Shown: one piece after another, positions 1 to 5,137 of the stretch
Layout: every line of letters begins with the position of its first letter
How positions within the stretch are numbered: position 1 is the stretch's first letter
Assembly: GCA_020052215.1 (NCBI GenBank)
Contig: JAGVPN010000509.1
Span: 1-5,994, forward strand
Origin: Syntrophobacterales bacterium
Lineage (GTDB): Bacteria > Desulfobacterota > Desulfobaccia > Desulfobaccales > 0-14-0-80-60-11
Length of the DNA: 5,994 bases
Direction of reading: 5' to 3'
The notes under the pieces: generated by a model
Database searches by the model: none
What the model saw: only the letters and a program-made list of their open reading frames with translations
Told to the model about the DNA's origin: nothing
Position numbers and translations under genes: made by a program

Positions 1-1138
1 GGGGCGGCCCACCGCCCACCGGCGGGAGAGCCATCGGCGCCGCCACTGTGGGGGGTTGAGGCTTTGGCACCGGCCGGTGGTCTGTCTTGACCCCGATGAT
101 GATCAGGGCCACCGCCAGGACAGCCAGGCCCACCCCCCACAGCAGGCGCCGGGGCAGCAGCTTGAGGGTGTTTAAATGACTCAAGGCCGCATCTCTGGCC
201 TTTTGGGCGTGGGGCAAGCTGTGCTCCCAGACTTTTTTCAATTGGGGCCCCGCCTGAGCCAGAGGCTGCCAGCTGCGCCGGGGTTTTTTCGGCCGCCAGA
301 CAGCAGATTCCTTGGCAACCCCGTGCATGAGTTCCCGGGCCTGGCGCAATTGGCTGACCAAGGCGCCGGCATGGGGCAGCCGCTCTTCGGGGTCCTCCGA
401 GAGGCACCGCAGCAACACGTTCTGCAGGGGAACGGGAATCTCCTCCAGGTCCGCCGGGGGGTATTCCAAACGATAGGGAAAGGGCTCATCAAAGGTCAGG
501 GGATAGGGCAGACTGCCGGCCACCAGCCGGAAACCCAGGACCCCAAAAGAAAACACGTTGCTGGCCGGCGTGAGCCTATCCCCGTGAATAACCTCCGGCG
601 CCGCATAGGCCTTGAGCTCCAGGTGCTGCGGCTGATCGCCATAAGCAGGGGCGAAGGCGAAATTGGCTAGACGGAGGTCCTCCCCCTTGAGCAGGATATT
701 GAGGGGGCTGAGGAACTGGTGCACTTCCCCCTGCTGGTGGGCGAAGGCCAGGGCCTGGCCCATGAGTTCCAGCAGGTGCACCGCCTGGGACAGGCTGAAC
801 CGCTCTTGGCGGACCCATTGGGCCATCAAACTCTCGCCGGGGAAGGGTTCCTCCACCAGGTAGAGAAATTTTTCGGCTTTGTCGACGTGGAAAACCCCCA
901 GGATCTGGGGGTGGCGCAGTTTTAACCCGAGGATAGCCGCGTGTTCAAACATGTCCCGGGCCGCGGCCCAATCCGGGGCGTCCCGGGCCAGGAGCTTCAG
1001 ACTGACCTCGGTCCTCAGGGTATTGTCCTGGGCCAACCACACCCCGCCCCAGGGTTCTTCCCGGAGCTGGCGCACGATCAGGTATCTTTGCCCGATCATC
1101 TCGTGGGTCTCGGGATGATCAGAACGGTTGTAGGTCAT
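1..1138 (-). CDS. Membrane-anchored Ser/Thr kinase-like protein, predicted pseudokinase (C-terminus beyond window)
   Basis: The minus frame is open from an ATG at 1138 to the left edge (379 codons, no stop). Residues 18-270 follow the bacterial Hanks-type kinase fold: a degenerate glycine loop (REEPWGGVW, 26-34), the VAIK-type lysine in VSLKLL (K48), an RHPQIL segment (75-80), a catalytic loop HQFLSPLNILL (140-150), an activation-segment APE (180-182), FSFG of helix F (196-199) and the subdomain XI arginine (R253). Key residues are replaced: HRD reads HQF (F142 for the catalytic Asp), DFG reads NFA (159-161), the helix-F Asp reads N194, and the helix-C Glu appears to be Ala. K48 and N147 remain. 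A basic stretch is followed by one membrane span (about 332-350) and a Pro/Ala-rich tail, presumably extracytoplasmic. The role is probably scaffolding or sensing rather than phosphotransfer. M14 (MIGQRYL) is an alternative start, because the ribosome site before M1 is weak. The kinase fold is clear; loss of activity is inferred. Confidence 0.85.
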   Translation of the reverse strand, partial: MTYNRSDHPETHEMIGQRYLIVRQLREEPWGGVWLAQDNTLRTEVSLKLLARDAPDWAAARDMFEHAAILGLKLRHPQILGVFHVDKAEKFLYLVEEPFPGESLMAQWVRQERFSLSQAVHLLELMGQALAFAHQQGEVHQFLSPLNILLKGEDLRLANFAFAPAYGDQPQHLELKAYAAPEVIHGDRLTPASNVFSFGVLGFRLVAGSLPYPLTFDEPFPYRLEYPPADLEEIPVPLQNVLLRCLSEDPEERLPHAGALVSQLRQARELMHGVAKESAVWRPKKPRRSWQPLAQAGPQLKKVWEHSLPHAQKARDAALSHLNTLKLLPRRLLWGVGLAVLAVALIIIGVKTDHRPVPKPQPPTVAAPMALPPVGGGPP

Positions 1139-1163
1139 CTGGAGGCCTGCCTTGGCTGGGGAT

Positions 1164-1186
1164 ATCGGCCTGATTATCGGGCCGAT
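1164..1186. repeat. 7-bp inverted repeat ahead of the pseudokinase gene
   Basis: ATCGGCC (1164-1170) and GGCCGAT (1180-1186) are perfect reverse complements separated by 9 bases. The element lies 26-48 bases upstream of the pseudokinase ATG, within its likely leader. It could be an operator or an RNA stem-loop. No T tract follows, so it is not a terminator. Confidence 0.4.
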
Positions 1187-1211
1187 TCACCATAACACAA
1201 AACTATCGGAC

Positions 1212-1235
1212 AAAAAAGCCCTTTCGGGTCAGGGC
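1212..1235 (-). terminator. Terminator-like hairpin in the pseudokinase leader
   Basis: Read on the minus strand, GCCCT (1235-1231) pairs with AGGGC (1222-1218) across an 8-base loop, extendable by a G-T wobble. Six T residues follow immediately (1217-1212). This has the form of a short intrinsic terminator. No minus-strand gene lies upstream in the window. It would therefore act either as an attenuator for the pseudokinase gene about 75 bases downstream, or as a block to antisense transcription out of the divergent region. The stem is short, so efficiency is uncertain. Confidence 0.4.
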
Positions 1236-1294
1236 CGCGCCGCCCCGAGCCGAAGCATAAAGCGCCCGGCAACGTGAGCCTCTGGACCTCATCG

Positions 1295-1307
1295 GCTCAA
1301 ATTGAGC
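1295..1307. promoter_or_regulatory. 13-base perfect palindrome, candidate operator
   Basis: GCTCAAATTGAGC has perfect 6-base half sites around a central A. Its right half coincides with the -35-like TTGAGC of the plus-strand promoter candidate, which is where a repressor site would be expected. No regulator is recognised for it. Confidence 0.3.
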
Positions 1308-1330
1308 GCTGGCTGAGATAAATTTGTAAG
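1302..1330 (+). promoter_or_regulatory. Possible sigma-70 promoter for the phosphatidyltransferase gene
   Basis: TTGAGC (1302-1307) is separated by 17 bases from TGTAAG (1325-1330). Each hexamer matches 4 of 6 consensus positions, and the stretch between and after is locally AT-rich compared with its GC-rich surroundings. Transcription would begin near 1337, giving a leader of about 50 bases. This is a pattern match only. Confidence 0.3.
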
Positions 1331-1387
1331 AACTAAATTATTCTGGTACTTTCTCCCTTACCTCCCCCATGATGAGGGAATCCCAAA

Positions 1388-1990
1388 TTGTCTCTGGCAA
1401 ATCTCATTACCCTGGCCCGGCTGCCGCTATTGCTGATTGTGGTGGGCCTCCTGTTTGCTCCCAGTTTCGGGGTGCGGCTTATCGGCCTGGGGCTGCTCAT
1501 CGTCCTGTTTCTCCTGGATTGGTTTGACGGCTACGTGGCCCGGCTGCGCCGCGAGGTCACCGAACTCGGGGCGGTGTTGGACATCGCCCTGGACCGGTCG
1601 GTGGAAAATATCCTCTGGATCACCTTCACGTACCTGGGGCTGGCGCCTTTGTGGGTCGCCATGGTCTTTTTAATCCGCTCCTTCGTGGTGGACGGCATAA
1701 GGGGCGCGGCCCTGGCCCGGGGAAAATCCGGTTTCGGGATGATGTACTCCCCCCTGGGGCGCTTCCTGGTGGCTTCCCGCTTCATGCGCGCCCTCTATGG
1801 ACTGGCCAAGGGCGTGATCTTCGGTCTCCTCTACCTCACCTGGGCCCTGGCGCTCAAGGACCCCAATATTCTGATAACCTTGCATCCTTTGAATCAAGGT
1901 CTTATATACTTTACTACCGCGCTGTGCGTCATTCGGGGCCTCCCGGTAATCCAGGATGGCCGCATCCTTTTCCGGGCCGATAAAGCCTAG
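1388..1990 (+). CDS. CDP-alcohol phosphatidyltransferase family membrane protein (PgsA-like)
   Basis: The 200-residue protein contains the complete family signature D-x2-DG-x2-AR-x8-G-x3-D-x3-D: DWFDGYVAR at 44-52, G61, D65 and D69. These aspartates bind the divalent metal and CDP group, and the last acts as catalytic base. The rest is hydrophobic, with about six likely membrane helices, as usual for this family of roughly 180-220 residues. The enzyme moves a phosphatidyl group from CDP-diacylglycerol to an alcohol. The N-terminal NLITLARLPLL resembles PgsA (acceptor glycerol-3-phosphate), but the motif alone does not define the acceptor. The start is TTG, with GAGGG (1374-1378) nine bases upstream. 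A HAD-IB phosphatase 45 bases downstream suggests that the product is a phosphorylated lipid, such as phosphatidylglycerophosphate. Phosphatidylinositol-phosphate-type or other acceptors are not excluded. Confidence 0.9.
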   Translation: MSLANLITLARLPLLLIVVGLLFAPSFGVRLIGLGLLIVLFLLDWFDGYVARLRREVTELGAVLDIALDRSVENILWITFTYLGLAPLWVAMVFLIRSFVVDGIRGAALARGKSGFGMMYSPLGRFLVASRFMRALYGLAKGVIFGLLYLTWALALKDPNILITLHPLNQGLIYFTTALCVIRGLPVIQDGRILFRADKA

Positions 1991-2025
1991 CCTGGCCCAA
2001 GCGACGCCGCCGGAATCTGGCCGCC

Positions 2026-2033
2026 GGAGGAGG
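2026..2033 (+). promoter_or_regulatory. Strong ribosome binding site for the HAD phosphatase
   Basis: GGAGGAGG precedes the ATG at 2036 and gives two overlapping GGAGG registers, the first with a 5-base spacer. It supports this start over any other and suggests efficient translation within the two-gene unit. Confidence 0.75.
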
Positions 2034-2035
2034 TT

Positions 2036-2674
2036 ATGAGCCGAGTGGTTGCTATTTTCGATGTGGACCAAACTCTGGTTAGGGGTTACACCGAGCGACT
2101 CTTTTTCCGGTATCTGGTGCGACGGGGCCTGCTCAGCGTAACCCGGGCCCTGGCTTACTTCGGTCAGGTAGCCTCCCGGCCCCGGGCCCGGTTTCAGGAC
2201 AAAAGTTACCTCAAGGGGCTGCAGGTGGAGGAAGTGATCCGACTGGCCCGGCGGTGCTACCGGGAAGACATCGCTCCCCGGGTGAGCACGGCGGGACTGG
2301 CTTGTGTCCTGGCGCATCAGGCTCAGGGGCACGCCATCGCCCTGTTGAGCGGTTCCCTGTCCGAACTCTTGACGCCGTTAAAGGAGGAGTTGGGGGCGGA
2401 TTGGCTCATCGCCACGGAATTGCAGCGGCAAAGCGGCCGCTTTACCGGCGCGATCGCCGGGCTTCACCCCCGGGGGCCTAATAAATTGGTGCTGCTGCAG
2501 GAGCTGTCCCGGACCCATGGCTTTGATCTATCCCGGGCCTATGCTTACGGGGACCATATCCAGGATGCCTATCTTTTGCGTTCTATCGGGCATCCGGTGG
2601 CGGTCAACCCTTCCTGGCGATTGAAGCTCAAGGCCCGCAAACATCACTGGCCGATCCGGTATTTCAAGCTTTGA
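2036..2674 (+). CDS. HAD superfamily subfamily IB phosphatase, possible lipid-phosphate phosphatase
   Basis: The 212-residue protein carries all four HAD motifs. Motif I is FDVDQTLV, with nucleophile D9 and acid/base D11. Motif II is LLSGS (S105). Motif III is K150 in NKLVLL. Motif IV is YGDHIQDAYLL, with D173 and D177. The alpha-helical cap inserted after motif I and the C-terminal signature HPVAVNPSWRLK place it in subfamily IB, with SerB, CicA and PgpC. It hydrolyses a phosphomonoester through an aspartyl-phosphate. The neighbouring CDP-alcohol phosphatidyltransferase suggests a lipid phosphate substrate, as for PgpC, which converts phosphatidylglycerophosphate to phosphatidylglycerol. There is no obvious membrane anchor, although the N-terminal cap contains basic and hydrophobic helices that could touch the membrane. 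Phosphoserine or another small metabolite remains possible. The fold assignment is firm; the substrate is inferred. Confidence 0.88.
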   Translation: MSRVVAIFDVDQTLVRGYTERLFFRYLVRRGLLSVTRALAYFGQVASRPRARFQDKSYLKGLQVEEVIRLARRCYREDIAPRVSTAGLACVLAHQAQGHAIALLSGSLSELLTPLKEELGADWLIATELQRQSGRFTGAIAGLHPRGPNKLVLLQELSRTHGFDLSRAYAYGDHIQDAYLLRSIGHPVAVNPSWRLKLKARKHHWPIRYFKL

Positions 2675-2706
2675 TGGTAAGTGGTGATAGTCGTCCCTGA
2701 CTGTTA

Positions 2707-2744
2707 GCCCCGCGCCTTAACCGAAGACTTTATGGGGGCGGGGC
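2707..2744. repeat. GC-rich inverted repeat after the HAD phosphatase gene
   Basis: GCCCCGC (2707-2713) and GCGGGGC (2738-2744) are perfect reverse complements across a 24-base loop; two more C-G pairs are possible after one mismatch. It starts 32 bases after the phosphatase stop and could protect the transcript end. No T run follows directly. The nearest is seven T residues at 2782-2788, preceded only by a 4-bp CTGG/CCAG hairpin, so a true intrinsic terminator is not well supported. The rest of the gap 2675-2851 shows no gene. Confidence 0.3.
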
Positions 2745-2851
2745 AGGTAAAACCGCCAAGGGCGAGCCTGGTTCCCCCAGATTTTTTTCCTGATGCTCAG
2801 CCGAATAATTGACAGGATGGAGCTTTTGGGGTAGTCAATAATAGGGGTAAT

Positions 2852-3061
2852 ATGGACGCCGCTCTGATCAAACAATTGAAAAACCGGGTGGAAGAAGAAC
2901 TGCGGCAGCGTGAAGTGGCGCTGCTGGATTTTTGGCTGCAGGAATTTAAAAATATCATGGGCAAGCGCCACACCGAGCTGGCTGGATTGCAGAGCGACGT
3001 GAAAGGCTTTATCGCCCGTATGGAGACCCGGCTCCGCACCCTCAAAGGGAGCCTGAAATAG
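2852..3061 (+). CDS. Small charged helical protein of unknown function
   Basis: This 69-residue protein is not recognised. It is highly charged, has no cysteine or proline and is predicted to be almost entirely helical. Hydrophobic positions with heptad-like spacing (LIKQLKNRVEEEL, then LAGLQSDVKGFIARMETRL) suggest one or two amphipathic or coiled-coil helices, so it may be an oligomeric or adaptor protein. The start is ATG, with AGGGG (2843-2847) four bases upstream, and an in-frame stop at 2810-2812 excludes much extension. Its stop at 3061 is one base before the queD ATG. That tight spacing, the ribosome site and the plausible composition argue that it is a real gene, co-transcribed with queD. 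Any functional link to queuosine synthesis is unknown. Confidence 0.7.
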   Translation: MDAALIKQLKNRVEEELRQREVALLDFWLQEFKNIMGKRHTELAGLQSDVKGFIARMETRLRTLKGSLK

Positions 3062-3062
3062 C

Positions 3063-3434
3063 ATGTATGAAGTAAAAATTGTCACCCAGTTTGCCGCCGC
3101 CCACCGGCTGGAAAACTTCCATGGGAAATGTGAGGGCCTCCACGGCCACAACTGGAAGGTGGAGGTGTTCCTGGTGGGACAGGCGCTGAACCACACCGGG
3201 CTGCTGATGGATTTTGGCGTGGTCAAGGCCCGGACCAAAGAGGTGTTGGAGGAGATCGACCATAAGTATTTGAATGAACTGGCCGCCTTTCAGGACCGCA
3301 ATCCCTCGTCGGAGAACCTGGCCTGCTACCTGTACGAGCGTCTGGGGGCCATCTTCAATCGCGACGGGGTGAAAGTCCGCCGGGTCGACGTCTGGGAATC
3401 CGACACCTCCTGCGCCTCCTACTATCAGGACTGA
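3063..3434 (+). CDS. queD: 6-carboxy-5,6,7,8-tetrahydropterin synthase (6-pyruvoyl-tetrahydropterin synthase family)
   Basis: The protein has 123 residues, the usual length for bacterial QueD. Zinc ligands are H14 (AAAHRL) and the HGH pair H27 and H29. The catalytic cysteine is C23, in the C-x3-HGH arrangement. D66-H67 (EEIDHKYLN) complete the catalytic site, NPSSENLA (80-87) matches the family NPTSEN motif, and E112 in VWESDT is the expected pterin-anchoring glutamate. The enzyme converts 7,8-dihydroneopterin triphosphate to 6-carboxytetrahydropterin, the second step of 7-deazaguanine (preQ0/queuosine) synthesis in the cytoplasm. The start is ATG, with GGGAG just inside the end of the preceding small gene. 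The gene is flanked by single-base gaps on both sides, so it belongs to a translationally tight cluster. No other queuosine gene is visible. The C-x3-HGH spacing supports QueD function, though a related pterin synthase cannot be fully excluded. Confidence 0.93.
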   Translation: MYEVKIVTQFAAAHRLENFHGKCEGLHGHNWKVEVFLVGQALNHTGLLMDFGVVKARTKEVLEEIDHKYLNELAAFQDRNPSSENLACYLYERLGAIFNRDGVKVRRVDVWESDTSCASYYQD

Positions 3435-3435
3435 A

Positions 3436-3852
3436 GTGGCGTTGACCGGAGGCTGCCGTTTAGCCTATGTGGCAGGACTGATTTTGGGGGTGATGAGCCT
3501 CCTGGGGGCCCATGGCGGCGCTCTTACCGAACCCCCGGCGGTCAGTCTTCTGAAAATCCCCGTGGTGGGGTCAAGGCATAAGCCCCCGGTGAAGTTCAGC
3601 CACCGGGTGCACGAAACCCGGGGCGTGGCCTGCACCCAATGCCATCACGACTACCAGGGAAAGCGCAACGTCTGGCGTGAAGGGCAGCCGGTGGCAAAGT
3701 GCCAGACCTGCCACGGTCTGAGGCCGGAGGCTCGCCGCCTGGATGTGAAGAACGCCCATCATCGCCAATGTAAAGGGTGCCATCTGCGGTTGCGGCAACA
3801 GGGACGGCAGGCAGGCCCCATAGAGTGCCAGGGTTGTCATCGCCCTACTTAA
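3436..3852 (+). CDS. Exported tetraheme cytochrome c, class III (c3-like)
   Basis: The 138-residue protein has four haem c sites: CTQCH (66-70), CQTCH (89-93), CKGCH (112-116) and CQGCH (131-135). Before the first site, FSHRVH supplies H56 and H59. H71 follows the first site directly, and H108/H109 precede the third. This is the layout of cytochrome c3, in which these histidines are distal ligands for bis-His haems. An N-terminal hydrophobic stretch (about 9-28) with an upstream arginine is a Sec signal peptide, cleaved probably near AHGGA, which puts the protein in the periplasm. It would shuttle low-potential electrons among hydrogenases, formate dehydrogenases and membrane redox complexes, as in sulfate reducers. 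All four sites are CXXCH, whereas Desulfovibrio c3 uses CX4CH at two. The start is GTG one base after the queD stop, with AGGA five bases upstream; the ATG at 3493 would cut the signal peptide. Confidence 0.88.
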   Translation: MALTGGCRLAYVAGLILGVMSLLGAHGGALTEPPAVSLLKIPVVGSRHKPPVKFSHRVHETRGVACTQCHHDYQGKRNVWREGQPVAKCQTCHGLRPEARRLDVKNAHHRQCKGCHLRLRQQGRQAGPIECQGCHRPT

Positions 3853-3970
3853 CGGGGCGGGCAGGCTTTGGGGCCGGGAAGCGAGGTCCTGAGCGCCCCG
3901 GGCCGGGTTGCCCAGGATCATCTGTGGACACTTTATGGAGATGCGGCTGAACCCTTCAGCCTGAGGAGTC

Positions 3971-5137
3971 GTGATCAAAGAGTCCGTCACCTCCTTTATC
4001 CGGACGCTGCAACGGGAAAGGGTCTTTGGCCTGATCCTGGCCCTGGCGGTGATCCTGCTGCTGGCATCCATCGGGTTCAGCCTGTTTGAACCCGCCGAGG
4101 GGCCGTGGTGGACCCGTTTCGGGCGGGCCATCTGGTGGGGCATGGTCACCCTGACCACGGTGGGGTATGGGGACGTGGTTCCCGTCACCTTCCTGGGCCG
4201 GCTGGTGGGCGTCACCCTTATGGTTATAGGCTTTCTCAGCCTGTCCCTGGTGACCGCCACCGTGGCCTCCGTCTTCATTGAACGCAAGTTTCGCCAGGAG
4301 AAAGGTTTGGAACCCATTAAATCCTTGCAACATATCCTGATCCTGGGGTGGCCGGAGGAGGCGGAGGCCTTGTTGGACCAGTTGCTCAAGCGCCTGCCCC
4401 CCAGCATCCCGGTGGTCCTGATCAACAAAGCCCCGCCGGAGCAGATGGACGCCATCAAAGAAAAATATCCCCAACATACGGTGTTCTATCTCCGGGGGGA
4501 CTATTCCCGGGAAGAAATCCTCCTGAAGGCCAATATCCAGGGGGCCATCAAGGCCATCATCCTGGCGGACCGGCAACCGGGGGAAACCGCGGCCCAGGTG
4601 GATCAACGCACCCTGTTCACCGCCCTCACCTTAAAGGCCCTCCATGCCAAAATTCGCATCATGGGGGAGTTGCTGCGACCGGAAAACCGCACCTACCTGG
4701 AGCGGGCCGGGGCCGAAGAGGTGTTGATCCGGGGACAATTCGACAGCTCGCTCTTGGCAGGGGCCATTACTTCCCCGGCCCTGTTCCGCATCTACACCTC
4801 TTTGTTAATAGGGGATGGGCAGGGCTTATGGGATGTGGAAATCCCCAGCCGGTTCCACGGGCGCCCCCTGGGGGAATTATCCGCCTACCTCCAGGAGTAC
4901 CATCAGGGCATCCTGATCGGGATCTACACCGAGGGCCGGGGCTTGAGCCTCGAAGACCTGTTGTCCGAAGAGCCGTCGGCCATTGATGACTTCATCCGGC
5001 GCAAGTTCGCCGAAACCAAGATGACCCATCTCCTGGGACGCACCAAAGTGGATTGCCAGATCAATCCCCCCCTCACCCTGACCCTGGGGCCGCACCAGTA
5101 CGCCGTGGTCATCGCCCCGCAGAGGCCGAGTCTCTAA
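3971..5137 (+). CDS. Two-TM potassium channel with cytoplasmic RCK (TrkA-N/TrkA-C) domains, MthK-like
   Basis: The 388-residue protein has TM1 (about 18-38), a pore helix ending in the selectivity filter TVGYGD (63-68), and TM2 (about 75-103). An RCK-N domain (about 119-250) and an RCK-C domain (about 280-385) follow. It is a K+-selective channel of the plasma membrane, gated by a tetrameric or octameric RCK ring. The RCK-N nucleotide loop reads ILGWPEEAE instead of GxGxxG, as in the calcium-gated channel MthK (CGWSEST), so NAD binding is unlikely. From memory of MthK, one calcium-site glutamate appears kept (E233), while the positions of D184 and E212 are changed. RCK-C carries an extra stretch of roughly 35 residues between LIGIYTEG and INPP (about 323-363). 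The GTG start is bounded by an in-frame TGA at 3962-3964; GAGGAG lies just before it. Its stop overlaps the next gene's start. Confidence 0.92.
   Translation: MIKESVTSFIRTLQRERVFGLILALAVILLLASIGFSLFEPAEGPWWTRFGRAIWWGMVTLTTVGYGDVVPVTFLGRLVGVTLMVIGFLSLSLVTATVASVFIERKFRQEKGLEPIKSLQHILILGWPEEAEALLDQLLKRLPPSIPVVLINKAPPEQMDAIKEKYPQHTVFYLRGDYSREEILLKANIQGAIKAIILADRQPGETAAQVDQRTLFTALTLKALHAKIRIMGELLRPENRTYLERAGAEEVLIRGQFDSSLLAGAITSPALFRIYTSLLIGDGQGLWDVEIPSRFHGRPLGELSAYLQEYHQGILIGIYTEGRGLSLEDLLSEEPSAIDDFIRRKFAETKMTHLLGRTKVDCQINPPLTLTLGPHQYAVVIAPQRPSL

Noticed and set aside
176..670. 164-codon plus-strand open frame
   Set aside because: It lies antisense to the kinase-like gene, whose minus frame reads as a coherent kinase fold; the plus product has no recognisable domain and low-complexity Gly/Pro/Gln content.
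1247..1298. GAGCCGA/TCGGCTC inverted repeat with a 38-base loop
   Set aside because: The loop is long and competing pairings exist nearby (TGAGCC 1275-1280 with GGCTCA 1294-1299), so a defined structure cannot be claimed.
1670..2332. 220-codon minus-strand open frame
   Set aside because: It spans two convincing plus-strand genes and their gap; its product is unrecognisable and typical of GC-rich antisense frames.
2809..2842. Exact TTGACA (2809-2814) as a promoter for the small gene
   Set aside because: At 17 bases the -10 position reads TAGTCA (2 of 6); the good AATAAT (2837-2842) is 22 bases away and would start transcription at the ATG. A real promoter here is possible but not supported.
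3853..3970. Possible terminator or promoter between the cytochrome and channel genes
   Set aside because: Only short GC inverted matches (GGGGCG with CGCCCC) without a T tract, and no convincing -35/-10 pair; the channel may be transcribed with the upstream cluster.
3571..4458. 295-codon minus-strand open frame
   Set aside because: It is antisense to the tetraheme cytochrome and the channel pore; its length comes from GC-rich codon bias, not from any domain.
4348..4986. 212-codon plus-strand frame inside the channel gene
   Set aside because: It is out of frame with the RCK domains, and its Gly/Pro/His-rich translation has no family features.
5053..5136. Longer N-terminus for the cNMP-binding protein from an ATG at 5053
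   Set aside because: It would add 28 Pro/Arg-rich residues encoded inside the channel gene in another frame; homology begins at MMDAAFF, and the TAATG overlap explains the start.
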